Assembly: GCF_000272475.1 (NCBI RefSeq)
Contig: NZ_AKFJ01000090.1
Coordinates: 1-41,306 of the forward strand
Origin: Novosphingobium sp. Rr 2-17
Lineage (GTDB): Bacteria; Pseudomonadota; Alphaproteobacteria; Sphingomonadales; Sphingomonadaceae
DNA length: 41,306 nt
Direction of reading: 5' to 3'
Below the pieces are notes generated by a model. That model saw nothing but the letters and a program-made list of their open reading frames with translations, was not told the origin of the DNA and did not search any database. The position numbers were made by a program, and so were the translations under genes. This document shows positions 7,856 to 14,683 of the stretch, piece by piece (the stretch's first letter is position 1; the number at the start of each line of letters is the position of its first letter).

Positions 7856-8672
7856 TCGGATTATCAGCCCACTCTATGAGTTCGGGTGTCACGACGATGG
7901 GGCGTTGATCCATGACTCTGTCCAAAGCTTCAAGCCGTTCTAGAATCCCGTCTTTGAACCTGACCTCCACCGAGAATTTAGTCCGAAGCTCGGTTTCCGC
8001 AGTTCGAGCGATAAGCAATGTTTTTTGTGCTATATTTTCGGTCTTGGCTCGATGATATAACTGATCATCCGCACTTACGATCTGGCGCAACTCGTCTTGG
8101 AATATTCCAAAGCCCTCGACATCGACCACCGGGCTTCCAAATCGGGCAACGCCAGCGTTGCTCGCCTCGGCTTTCGCCTCATCAATTGACTGCCTTACAC
8201 TGGAGGCAAGCGGCCAGCAAAGATCGTAGATGAAGGTCCGCTCCACGTCGCCCTTAAGGTCGGAAAAGTCGATATTTTGACCCAATTCGATGTGGCTAGC
8301 TTGCAACTCTTCGAACAAGCTCCATCGCTTTTTCCAACTGACATCCCCGCCCCATCTCCCACGCATTACGCTGCTCATCACAATCTCGCGCGTATAAACC
8401 GAAACCACCTTTTGAAGGCGTGCGATAAGATCGGCGGCTTCCTTTTGCTTATCTTCCCAAAGCTCGGCTTCGAAACCCAGCCCCTTAAACTTCTTAAATC
8501 GAGCTAGATTCGAATAGAAAAAGCTGAAGAACGCCATAGCAAAGACGGCGGACGCTGATGTGACTTGAGCATTCGCAAGGAAATAGAATGTGAAGGCGAG
8601 ACACGCGGCACCGACGCATCCGAACAATATGCGCTCCCAGCCAGTCCGAACGTAACCCCAAAACCGGCCCAT
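7842..8672 (-). CDS. Two-TM membrane protein, first gene of the HEPN operon
   Basis: A 276-residue protein with two predicted membrane spans (about residues 13-32 and 38-56), followed by FKGLGFEAELWE and a helical stretch of roughly 30 residues that may form a coiled coil. A large cytosolic domain without recognised motifs follows. The gene has a good Shine-Dalgarno site (AAGGGA, 5 nt spacing) and its end overlaps the HEPN gene. Small two-span proteins with a cytosolic domain are common partners of effector proteins in membrane-linked defence systems; here the pairing is seen, the role inferred. It may anchor or regulate the HEPN protein, or sense infection at the membrane. Confidence 0.6.
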   Translation of the reverse strand: MGRFWGYVRTGWERILFGCVGAACLAFTFYFLANAQVTSASAVFAMAFFSFFYSNLARFKKFKGLGFEAELWEDKQKEAADLIARLQKVVSVYTREIVMSSVMRGRWGGDVSWKKRWSLFEELQASHIELGQNIDFSDLKGDVERTFIYDLCWPLASSVRQSIDEAKAEASNAGVARFGSPVVDVEGFGIFQDELRQIVSADDQLYHRAKTENIAQKTLLIARTAETELRTKFSVEVRFKDGILERLEALDRVMDQRPIVVTPELIEWADNPIDQG

Positions 8673-8702
8673 GCGCTTCCCTTGTTGGTTTTCCCAATCT
8701 GG

Positions 8703-8730
8703 AAATTAGCAGGTCGCGATCACTGTTCAA
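8703..8730 (-). promoter_or_regulatory. Candidate sigma-70 promoter of the membrane/HEPN/DUF2971 operon
   Basis: On the minus strand TTGAAC (8730-8725) is followed after 16 bp by TAATTT (8708-8703). The predicted start near 8696 lies about 24 nt before the ATG at 8672. No late-promoter octamer is present, so the operon should be readable by host RNA polymerase in the lysogen. Confidence 0.4.
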
Positions 8731-8828
8731 TGCAAGCTTTGCACGTGCTGGCAAATAGCCGTCAATTACCTGATGTGCGCAGCCTCCGACGCGAATATTC
8801 CGGAGCGCAGCGGATGTGTTCGCCCCAT

Positions 8829-9560
8829 TCAACCCGCCTGTCGAAGCAACTGGCGAAGATCGTGGCGAAGCGCGTCTGCCTCGACTGCGGGTCGGTAATT
8901 GAACTCGTCGCACATTCCCTGTTCCTTACCCGCCCCGTGACCGGATGCCTCATCGAACTGGTCAAAGGCCCATTCAGTGACATCGATCCAATCTGTGAAC
9001 GGCGCGCCCTCCGGTATCTCCGGGAATGTCGGAGCCGGAGTTTCAAATAGATCGAAATCCGCCACATTGAGGCATTCGGCAGCGCTTAACATACCGGCAA
9101 CGAGATAGTCGAAAGCTGGTGCCTCGAATACATGCGTGGTCGATGTCGCCCACCCTTTAATCCGGTTTTTAAGAACCCCGGAGATGGCTCGCGCCTTTGA
9201 CTCATTTACGAAGCCGAATACCGCTGATCGCTTCGGGTCAATCTCGCCGATGTCCTTCGCAGCGGTATTGATGGCATACTCGATTGGACACTTGCTCGCC
9301 ATAATGCGCACCTCACCCGCAATCCCGCTGAACAGGCAAATTCGCGTATAAGGATTTGCCTTGTGCGCTTCGTAGGAAGGACACAGCAGGATAGGTGGCG
9401 TTCCGGGATCACCAAGTGCAGCCATAGACTCACGTAGCGACTCGATGTCCACCTGAAGGGCTGTTAACTCCCTTGTCAACGACATCTCTCGCTGTTCCAA
9501 CGTATGTAGCTGTTCAGCTAGAATCTTAAGTGCGATTTGGTTATTCATATTCACATCCAT
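8829..9560 (-). CDS. Hypothetical protein with N-terminal coiled coil
   Basis: A 243-residue acidic protein I do not recognise. Residues 1-50 form a clear heptad-like helix (LAEQLHTLEQREMSLTRELT and onward), probably a short dimerising coiled coil. The remainder is globular and ends with a helical segment. Two starts are possible, 9560 and an ATG four codons later. It lies 156 bp upstream of the membrane/HEPN operon on the same strand, but a candidate promoter lies between them, so membership of that operon is uncertain. Confidence 0.5.
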   Translation of the reverse strand: MDVNMNNQIALKILAEQLHTLEQREMSLTRELTALQVDIESLRESMAALGDPGTPPILLCPSYEAHKANPYTRICLFSGIAGEVRIMASKCPIEYAINTAAKDIGEIDPKRSAVFGFVNESKARAISGVLKNRIKGWATSTTHVFEAPAFDYLVAGMLSAAECLNVADFDLFETPAPTFPEIPEGAPFTDWIDVTEWAFDQFDEASGHGAGKEQGMCDEFNYRPAVEADALRHDLRQLLRQAG

Positions 9561-10301
9561 TCAGTGATGGATTGACGATACCGAACCAGAGGCCTTCGCT
9601 GCAATATTCTTTACCATGTGATCATGCTTAAGCATCTTTCGGTTTATCAAAGCTGCGCTTCGCTTGCTGCTCTTGATGATCCGTCTACGTGCTCGACAAG
9701 CTCACACGCAAACCAATCATCTGCGAGCGGATTGAAGAAGGGACATGGAGAGAATATTCTCTCTTTTAGTTCATTCACCTATGGGAAGAAGACACAACTC
9801 TATTCCCCTGTTCCTTGAAGGGCTTACATAAACGATATCACAACGATATCGACGCCATCAATGTGATGACGAAGCCTCCAAGAAACAGGGAATAGAATGG
9901 TTTATCACCTACGGGTGTCGAAACTGTGGCTCGCGTCGATAACAGGATGGTGGTTGCCCGGTGCCATCCCCGCCGCGTTCTATTGGGGCGCTGTGTCAGT
10001 CCTTGGCTAAAGCTTCTCTGAACGGCCCCACAACGGTGGAGTCCTGAACCTGTCGCCGCCGTTTACTCGGACGATCAAATTCAGCGCGGGTCGAGAGCGT
10101 GTCTCGTTGCCCGCGTCATTGGAACCTTGAGGTAGTTCCGCGCCCAAGAGCCGAGGCCCTTGGTACGTTTACCGCGCCTGCTTCGCGCTACCCTGATCAC
10201 CTCGGCCCTCGAAAGCGCCTAACAGACATGACTCGGATACTTTGGACGGCAGGAGCGCCCTATACCTGCTTTGCACTATGTAAAAGCTTTCGCCTCAATC
10301 T
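9561..10301. other. Gene-poor stretch, possibly structured RNA
   Basis: No convincing protein gene is visible apart from one 37-residue candidate at 9897-10010. The stretch contains AACGATATC twice in close tandem near 9831-9849. It also has an interrupted inverted repeat, 10146-10156 with 10200-10210, which pairs over all 11 positions only when read on the minus strand (two G-U pairs); the plus strand has two A-C clashes at the same places. A late-promoter-like octamer on the minus strand at 10302-10309 points into it. A non-coding RNA is possible but unproven. A frame at 10099-10320 has no family features. Confidence 0.35.
9897..10010 (+). CDS. Possible 37-residue hydrophobic peptide
   Basis: An ATG with AGGGA 5 nt upstream opens a 37-codon frame whose product is basic at the start and then hydrophobic and aromatic (LWLASITGWWLPGAIPAAFY). 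This could be a single membrane span of a toxin-like or lysis-related peptide. It is short enough to be chance, and no homologue is known to me. It lies in a gap that otherwise has no gene. Confidence 0.25.
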   Translation: MVYHLRVSKLWLASITGWWLPGAIPAAFYWGAVSVLG

Positions 10302-10309
10302 TATTTATC
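10302..10309 (-). promoter_or_regulatory. Late-promoter-like octamer GATAAATA pointing left
   Basis: On the minus strand this reads GATAAATA, matching 7 of 8 bases of TATAAATA. No minus-strand gene starts near it. If active it would transcribe the structured, gene-poor stretch to its left. It may be a chance match. Confidence 0.25.
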
Positions 10310-10367
10310 ATCAACATTAAACGTTCCGCCATATAAATCGCGAAAAAGCCCATATTTTTATACTTTG

Positions 10368-10375
10368 GATAAATA
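10368..10375 (+). promoter_or_regulatory. T4-like late promoter motif GATAAATA
   Basis: GATAAATA is followed by 5 nt and then by base 10381, the predicted first base of the transcript. A perfect 7-bp hairpin starts exactly there. The downstream gene begins at 10414. Confidence 0.45.
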
Positions 10376-10380
10376 TCCGT

Positions 10381-10401
10381 GAGGAGAGTTCGAGTCTCCT
10401 C
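10381..10401 (+). promoter_or_regulatory. 5'-terminal stem-loop in the leader of the 10414 gene
   Basis: GAGGAGA (10381-10387) pairs with TCTCCTC (10395-10401) around the loop GTTCGAG. The hairpin begins at the base predicted as +1 from the octamer upstream and ends 2 nt before the GGAG Shine-Dalgarno site. A 5' terminal hairpin would stabilise the mRNA. The loop resembles a tRNA T-arm, but no tRNA can be folded around it. Confidence 0.45.
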
Positions 10402-10413
10402 GTGGAGAACATC

Positions 10414-10602
10414 ATGGACTTATTTTATATCACGATTGCATTCGCCATTGCGATAACTTTGTTTCAAGCCCTTGCCCGCCAGACAATGCGCGCAGAACGC
10501 TTGGAAGCCGCCTTATCAGCTTCGGAAGCTGCCCTATCAGCCTCGGAATCTGCTTTAGCGAGGGTGGAAGCGGTCATAGTCGAGACGGCAGCCACTTTGT
10601 GA
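10414..10602 (+). CDS. Small membrane-anchored coiled-coil protein
   Basis: A 62-residue protein with one membrane span (FYITIAFAIAITLFQAL, about residues 4-20), followed by a helix with an exact seven-residue repeat (ALSASEA, ALSASES). This suits a small bitopic protein that oligomerises. I use the ATG at 10414, which has GGAG 6 nt upstream, rather than the GTG four codons earlier. Its stop overlaps the GTG start of the next gene as GTGA, so the two are translationally coupled. The layout recalls phage lysis or inner-membrane spanin-like proteins, but no signature proves that. Confidence 0.5.
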   Translation: MDLFYITIAFAIAITLFQALARQTMRAERLEAALSASEAALSASESALARVEAVIVETAATL

Positions 10603-10961
10603 ACGACGGCATCGATCTGGACGGAGTAGGCCTCACATTCGACGACCTCGACCTCGACATCGACATCACCGACGACGATTGCTCTGTCCTCCCTCTGGAT
10701 CGCCCACGACATCGACCAGCGGACTGGTGGACCACGACGGAGGCGGAAGACCATTTCCTCGACCTCCCGGACTTTCAGTGCGCCGTGCAGCGAACCCGCT
10801 ACTTTGTAGAAAAGATGGCGAGAGCGGCCTTGAGCGGATTAGCCGGAGCGACGGATGATGACCCGCTGTTCACACTCCATGGCAAACCCGTCAGCCTGAA
10901 TGAATTGCTGGCCTCGATAGACGACAACGCCATGGCGCGACTAAACGATTATCGAGGATAA
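10599..10961 (+). CDS. Acidic hypothetical protein coupled to the small membrane protein
   Basis: A 120-residue protein with a strikingly acidic opening (GLTFDDLDLDIDITDDD), then a tryptophan-containing middle and a helical end (NELLASIDDNAMARLNDYRG). No family is recognised. It starts with GTG in a 4-bp overlap with the gene at 10414. Its stop codon TAA lies inside a GATAAATA octamer, and a strong terminator follows 43 bp later. The acidic N-terminus could mimic nucleic acid, as in some phage inhibitors of host enzymes; this is speculation. Confidence 0.45.
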   Translation: MNDGIDLDGVGLTFDDLDLDIDITDDDCSVLPLDRPRHRPADWWTTTEAEDHFLDLPDFQCAVQRTRYFVEKMARAALSGLAGATDDDPLFTLHGKPVSLNELLASIDDNAMARLNDYRG

Positions 10962-10964
10962 ATA
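10957..10964 (+). promoter_or_regulatory. Late-promoter-like octamer GATAAATA before the small RNA candidate
   Basis: GATAAATA overlaps the stop codon of the preceding gene. At the usual spacing the transcript would begin at the A at 10970, and the first feature downstream is the Rho-independent terminator at 11005. No start codon with a long frame lies between them. Confidence 0.35.
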
Positions 10965-10969
10965 AGAAC

Positions 10970-11040
10970 AGTCGGTCGATACCCTCTGTGCCGATGTTCT
11001 CCGAGGCCGCTATCCATGCGCAGGATAGCGGCCTTTCCTT
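10970..11040 (+). ncRNA. Candidate phage small RNA, about 71 nt
   Basis: A late-promoter-like octamer predicts a start at 10970, and a textbook terminator ends at about 11040. Between them there is no plausible protein. The result would be a short RNA with about 35 free nucleotides before the terminator stem. The alternative is that the octamer is chance and the hairpin simply terminates the 10414-10961 operon. Confidence 0.3.
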
Positions 11041-11041
11041 T
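11005..11041 (+). terminator. Rho-independent terminator
   Basis: GGCCGCTATCC (11005-11015) pairs perfectly with GGATAGCGGCC (11023-11033) around a 7-nt loop and is followed by TTTCCTTT. It is the strongest terminator in the phage region. It lies inside the longest frame of the next gene, which argues that the gene really begins at 11084. Confidence 0.75.
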
Positions 11042-11070
11042 GATCAACGCGCGTGGATTTTTATCGTGAA

Positions 11071-11078
11071 GATAAATA
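11071..11078 (+). promoter_or_regulatory. T4-like late promoter motif GATAAATA
   Basis: GATAAATA, 5 nt, then the ATG at 11084: the same geometry as at 3481. The predicted transcript starts at the A of the ATG, and no clear Shine-Dalgarno site is present. Confidence 0.5.
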
Positions 11079-11083
11079 CCTGC

Positions 11084-11518
11084 ATGAAAAATCGTGAAAA
11101 GTATAAGAGCGAGTACCAAGCAATCGTCAACGCTCGGTCGCGCTGCGCCAACCCTCTCGCAATCGACTACCACAACTATGGTGGACGCGGGATAACCGTT
11201 GATCCAAGCTGGTGCGGAAAGGGTGGCTTTGATCGATTTTTTGCCCACATCGGCGCAAAGCCTGACCCCGATCTTACCCTTGATCGTATCGACAACGACA
11301 AGGGCTATGTGCCCGGCAATGTCCGTTGGGCTACCCGGCAGGTGCAGTTTCGAAATCGTCGTCCAAAGACACGCGGGCTCGAATACACCCGGCAACAACA
11401 GGAGCGGAATGCAAAGATCGTCGCCCTCCACGATGAGGGGGTGAAGGTGCAGGTTATCGCCCGAATTTACGATCTATCGTCGATCTGGATTTATCGGATA
11501 ATCCGGGCCGCGAAATAG
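11084..11518 (+). CDS. Phage HNH-like (homing-endonuclease-type) protein with C-terminal HTH
   Basis: From the ATG at 11084 the product is 144 residues. It shows the order YQAIVNARSRCANP, DYHNYGGRGITVDPSW, FFAHIGAKPDPDLTLDRIDN and GYVPGNVRWATRQVQFRNRR. This is the compact HNH-like module found in many phages and often annotated as a homing endonuclease or HNH protein. The last 45 residues contain a helix-turn-helix-like stretch (ALHDEGVKVQVIARIYDLSS). A frame open further upstream to 10988 is rejected because it crosses the terminator at 11005. Role: DNA binding and possibly nicking; cleavage is not shown. Confidence 0.6.
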   Translation: MKNREKYKSEYQAIVNARSRCANPLAIDYHNYGGRGITVDPSWCGKGGFDRFFAHIGAKPDPDLTLDRIDNDKGYVPGNVRWATRQVQFRNRRPKTRGLEYTRQQQERNAKIVALHDEGVKVQVIARIYDLSSIWIYRIIRAAK

Positions 11519-11638
11519 CTTCCACGGCTTCACCAGACGCTTGATCGCTGACAGCCGCGCGCGGGTGCTTTCGAAGCGTGTGATTGCCCATCACGAAAAC
11601 ATGGAATAGGCAAAGCACTGCTGAATTAGGGGGGCAAT

Positions 11639-12223
11639 ATGACCGATGAGCCGGAACGGATCGATATTACGTGGCTCGATCCAATCAGATTGAAGCTTTC
11701 AGAAGATGACACCGTTGAACGTCTGGTTGCCCGCCTCAAAGATCACATAAAAGCGGCAAACGTCTCCAAGCTAGAGCGCTCGGTGTATATAATCCGAATG
11801 GCAGGCAGCTTCGTGATAGCGTACCCGAGCGGCGCATCACCGGTCGTCTACATCGGACGCGGCGATTCCGTCTCCCGGTTGGCGAAGCATCTAAAGAAGT
11901 GGGCAACCGGGGTCTTCACTTGGGGAAGCGACACCTCCATCGAAATACGCGTCCTTCGCCCTTCACGCAAAAATCGCCCCGATTATTTCAAAAACGTCGA
12001 AGCGGACCTACTCGAAATGTTTTCCGCCCGCTTTGGTGGGCTTCCACTGATCAATAAGCGATATGAACATCAGTATGAAGGTTGCGTCGATTACGGCACG
12101 AGCCAAACGGCGAAGCTCAATCAGGCTATAGGAATCGGCAAGGGGAACCGTCATAAATGGGCGATTAAACCTATGCCCTCCAACCCGCACTATGACACCT
12201 ATTTCAGGGGTGAGTGGGAGTGA
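11639..12223 (+). CDS. GIY-YIG-like nuclease-fold protein
   Basis: The 194-residue protein has a helical lead-in, then VYIIR (49-53) and VYIGRG (70-75) with R80 and H84 following, and a helix with E121 (EADLLEMFSARFGGLPLIN). Two short strands, an arginine/histidine pair and a single glutamate before a GxPxxN turn are the GIY-YIG pattern, although the first GIY tyrosine and glycine are diverged. These folds cut DNA in repair and homing enzymes. The catalytic state here is uncertain. The gene has a strong purine-rich Shine-Dalgarno site (AGGGGGG) about 5 nt before the ATG and no late octamer. Confidence 0.5.
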   Translation: MTDEPERIDITWLDPIRLKLSEDDTVERLVARLKDHIKAANVSKLERSVYIIRMAGSFVIAYPSGASPVVYIGRGDSVSRLAKHLKKWATGVFTWGSDTSIEIRVLRPSRKNRPDYFKNVEADLLEMFSARFGGLPLINKRYEHQYEGCVDYGTSQTAKLNQAIGIGKGNRHKWAIKPMPSNPHYDTYFRGEWE

Positions 12224-12305
12224 CGGGACTAACCAGATAAAGGATGTTGGCTCATCCCCCGAACTGCGTTAAGTCGGCTCCAGCGAACTATGCGGAGACG
12301 TTAAG

Positions 12306-12749
12306 ATGAGCCTGAAAGACCTATTGAGCCTCGCCGATGATAAGCTGCATGAGGTATTCTCGCGCAAGCCTCACGACCCGTCAAAGGCGCGTAAACCAAT
12401 CATCAAAGGCATCGAACGCACCCGCGACCAGTTCCTTGCCACCGAACCGGCAAAGGGGCGTAAGTGGTTTAAAGTTTCGAACAACGTTGTGGAATTAACG
12501 CTCCCATTCGCCATCGACGGCAAAAATACCTTTTACGTGCCCGGCGAAAGAGCCGTCGAATTCCTCGATAAGCTCAAGGCCACTGTCGAGAGCGGCGATC
12601 TCGACAAAGATATCGAAGCTGGTGCAGGCGAACGCCCTGTTTCAGCGGCGACGAGCGGGAAGAAGCGCGCCGGATGGAGTCCCGAACGTAGGGAAGCGTT
12701 CAAGGCCAGCATCGCGGATCGCAAGGCCAAGCCCATAAAGGGTAAGTGA
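12306..12749 (+). CDS. Basic hypothetical protein
   Basis: A 147-residue protein I do not recognise. The central part is a compact domain (KWFKVSNNVVELTLPFAIDG and onward, about residues 57-90) whose beta pattern suggests an independent fold. The C-terminal 40 residues are lysine/arginine-rich (KKRAGWSPERREAFKASIAD), a common tail for DNA-binding phage proteins. GGAGA lies 7 nt before the ATG. It ends just before a strong hairpin shared with the convergent gene at 12780. Confidence 0.45.
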   Translation: MSLKDLLSLADDKLHEVFSRKPHDPSKARKPIIKGIERTRDQFLATEPAKGRKWFKVSNNVVELTLPFAIDGKNTFYVPGERAVEFLDKLKATVESGDLDKDIEAGAGERPVSAATSGKKRAGWSPERREAFKASIADRKAKPIKGK

Positions 12750-12757
12750 TGATCATG

Positions 12758-12780
12758 GGCCGACGCCACCAGCGTCGGCC
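12758..12780. terminator. Hairpin between convergent genes
   Basis: GGCCGACGC (12758-12766) and GCGTCGGCC (12772-12780) form a perfect 9-bp stem with a 5-nt loop. It lies exactly between the stop of the plus-strand gene and the stop of the minus-strand gene, overlapping the latter by 1 bp, so it can serve both directions. Confidence 0.6.
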
Positions 12781-13436
12781 TACTTGGTCAGGCGCTCAAT
12801 ACCGGGCACCGCGTCGTGGAAATCGGCTTCTCCGAGGTAACATTCTCGGGCGATCATCGGCAGATACTTATCGCGCTGACCTTTTGCGACGTTTATCGCC
12901 AGCATGAAGGCTTCATGCGAAAGATCATCCGGGCCGATTTCTGACATGTTTTGAAGCTTGCGCGCCAAGACTATCCCACCCTTGATACGCTCGATACATG
13001 CCAGTTCGAGGGGGTCAATCTCCGCACGTTGCATCTGGAAGTCAGCGGATAGCGCCTTTGCCGACATAGCGGTTCGACACTCCAGAACTGCATCTTCGGC
13101 TATCTGACGGTCCACACAAAGCTGTTCGTCAAAACTTCCGTTCGAGAAGCGTCCGTCGGTGCTTGTCCGGAGGCGACGTGCATTAAGCCATTCGACCATT
13201 TTTGGAGCGCCCGCTTGCCGCGCGTTTTCGTGGTCATAGAGTTCGCGGCGCGCCGTTTGGATTTCCGGCAGGATGTTTTCCGCCCACTCGATTTTCCGCT
13301 TCCGCGCCGCCCGTAGCGCCGCAACTTGACCCTTAAGTGTCCCGAGCGCTCGCCTGCGACCGTCTTCGCCGTGCTTGAGGAGCCACCCCTCAAATAGCTC
13401 GCGCATTCTGTCCAAAACTTCATCGTGCTGTGACAT
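12780..13436 (-). CDS. Helical hypothetical protein
   Basis: A 218-residue mostly alpha-helical protein with no motif I recognise. The first 70 residues are rich in arginine and lysine and could form a coiled coil (RALGTLKGQVAALRAARKRK). GGAG lies 9 nt before the ATG. It is transcribed divergently from the methyltransferase gene, with a 128-bp intergenic region that must hold both promoters. Its position suggests a link with the methyltransferase, but nothing in the sequence proves one. Confidence 0.45.
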   Translation of the reverse strand: MSQHDEVLDRMRELFEGWLLKHGEDGRRRALGTLKGQVAALRAARKRKIEWAENILPEIQTARRELYDHENARQAGAPKMVEWLNARRLRTSTDGRFSNGSFDEQLCVDRQIAEDAVLECRTAMSAKALSADFQMQRAEIDPLELACIERIKGGIVLARKLQNMSEIGPDDLSHEAFMLAINVAKGQRDKYLPMIARECYLGEADFHDAVPGIERLTK

Positions 13437-13534
13437 CAGCCAATTCTCCGAAAACCACTAACACATTGAAGAAGAACTACTTTTGACCGGATCGGAAGAA
13501 CGGTGCCATTGGCTGGCCGGATTCGGCAAAATTA

Positions 13535-13557
13535 TCTCATCGAAACAACAGATGAGA
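13535..13557. promoter_or_regulatory. Inverted repeat before the methyltransferase gene, possible operator
   Basis: TCTCATC (13535-13541) and GATGAGA (13551-13557) form a perfect 7-bp inverted repeat with a 9-nt spacer, 7 bp before the ATG of the methyltransferase gene. It could be a repressor site or an mRNA hairpin limiting translation of the enzyme. Only the symmetry is seen. Confidence 0.3.
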
Positions 13558-13564
13558 CCCACCA

Positions 13565-14674
13565 ATGAGCAACATCGCTACTGCCAACAAGACCGCCCGC
13601 CAAGCCCCCGGCGACATGCACGATGACGATTTCCTCGATGCGCTGGATTACAAATTCGCCTCCGCCTCGGTGATCGCTCGCCGGATGGCCGAGGCAGGCA
13701 CTCCCGCTACCCTTGATGCGATCCACGCCCGCATGGCCGAGTTCGTGAGCTACACGGACGAGATCGAAGCCTACGAAGGCATTGCTTGGCGGATTGTCCC
13801 CCCGCTGCCCGCGAACGACAATGTGCTCCCCGCCAACGACAACTCTTCGCCGCTTGCCAGCGAGCTTCAAACTGTCGCGTTGCCCACCAGCGTGACGGCA
13901 CCTTTGTTGGTCAATGGCTGCGGCTTGGAACTGGTGCGCCGACTTCCCGACAAGAGCATTGATCTGGCGCTGCTCGATCTGCCGTATGGAACGACGAATG
14001 CTGCGTGTGACCACGTGATTGATGTCGACGCGCATATGATGGAACTGCGCCGCATCATCACCGACCGTGGCGCGATTGTTTGCTTTGCTATGCAACCGTT
14101 CACGACGACTCTGATCAATGCTGCACCTGACCTTTTCAAACAGTCTTTGGTTTGGGAAAAGCCGGTCGCGACTGGATGGCCGCAAGCTCGTGCCCGCCAT
14201 CTTAAGTGCCACGAGGATATTCTCGTTTTCTCCAAAGGCACGGTGATCAGTCCGAAGCGGTCGAAGCGCGCCATGACTTACAATCCCCAGAACGCAATCG
14301 AAGTGGAAGGTAAGCGCCGGGTGCACAAGTCGGGCTACATGACGGATGTTAAGGGCAAGGCCATGGGCGAGGCTTACATGCGATTGACTAACTGTCCGCG
14401 TTCGGTCTTGCGCTACGCCAAGGACTCCAAGTTGCATCCGTTCGCCAAGCCCGTCGCACTCCTCGAATATCTCGTCCGGACTTTTTCCAATGAAAACGAA
14501 ATCGTGCTCGATCACACGATGGGAAGCGGTTCCACCGGAGTTGCGGCATTCCGGGCCGGTCGGCGGTTCATCGGTGCGGAGAATGGCGTGTTCAGGGATG
14601 GCAGCGCTATCTTCCCAGTGGCATCGGATCGGATCACTGCGGAGATTAATTGCTCTATGCTACCGGAAGTTTGA
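13565..14674 (+). CDS. DNA methyltransferase, beta class (permuted N6-adenine/N4-cytosine type)
   Basis: A 369-residue enzyme that transfers a methyl group from S-adenosylmethionine to an exocyclic amine in DNA. Motif IV, DLPYGTT (138-144), precedes motif I, DHTMGSGSTG (316-325), with HPFAKP (291-296) just before it; this order defines the beta class. The catalytic DLPY fits N6-adenine or N4-cytosine methylation. Residues 1-110 are an N-terminal helical extension with a short linker (PANDNVLPANDN), not part of the catalytic fold. No restriction endonuclease gene is adjacent, so it is read as an orphan phage methyltransferase that protects phage DNA or alters host gene expression. A hairpin follows at 14684. 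Confidence 0.85.
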   Translation: MSNIATANKTARQAPGDMHDDDFLDALDYKFASASVIARRMAEAGTPATLDAIHARMAEFVSYTDEIEAYEGIAWRIVPPLPANDNVLPANDNSSPLASELQTVALPTSVTAPLLVNGCGLELVRRLPDKSIDLALLDLPYGTTNAACDHVIDVDAHMMELRRIITDRGAIVCFAMQPFTTTLINAAPDLFKQSLVWEKPVATGWPQARARHLKCHEDILVFSKGTVISPKRSKRAMTYNPQNAIEVEGKRRVHKSGYMTDVKGKAMGEAYMRLTNCPRSVLRYAKDSKLHPFAKPVALLEYLVRTFSNENEIVLDHTMGSGSTGVAAFRAGRRFIGAENGVFRDGSAIFPVASDRITAEINCSMLPEV

Positions 14675-14683
14675 ATGAGAAAT

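Noticed and set aside
10099..10320. 73-residue plus-strand open frame
   Set aside because: No Shine-Dalgarno site, no recognisable family, low-complexity basic composition, and it crosses the candidate RNA stem at 10146-10210.
10381..10410. tRNA 3' end or attachment-site remnant, from a T-arm-like GTTCGAG loop
   Set aside because: A standard 5-bp T stem has a mismatch, no acceptor or anticodon arm can be folded upstream, and no CCA-type end follows. The hairpin is better explained as an mRNA leader structure.
10988..11083. Upstream extension of the HNH-like gene
   Set aside because: This stretch contains a strong Rho-independent terminator and lacks family sequence; the ATG at 11084 has the late-type octamer at the right distance.
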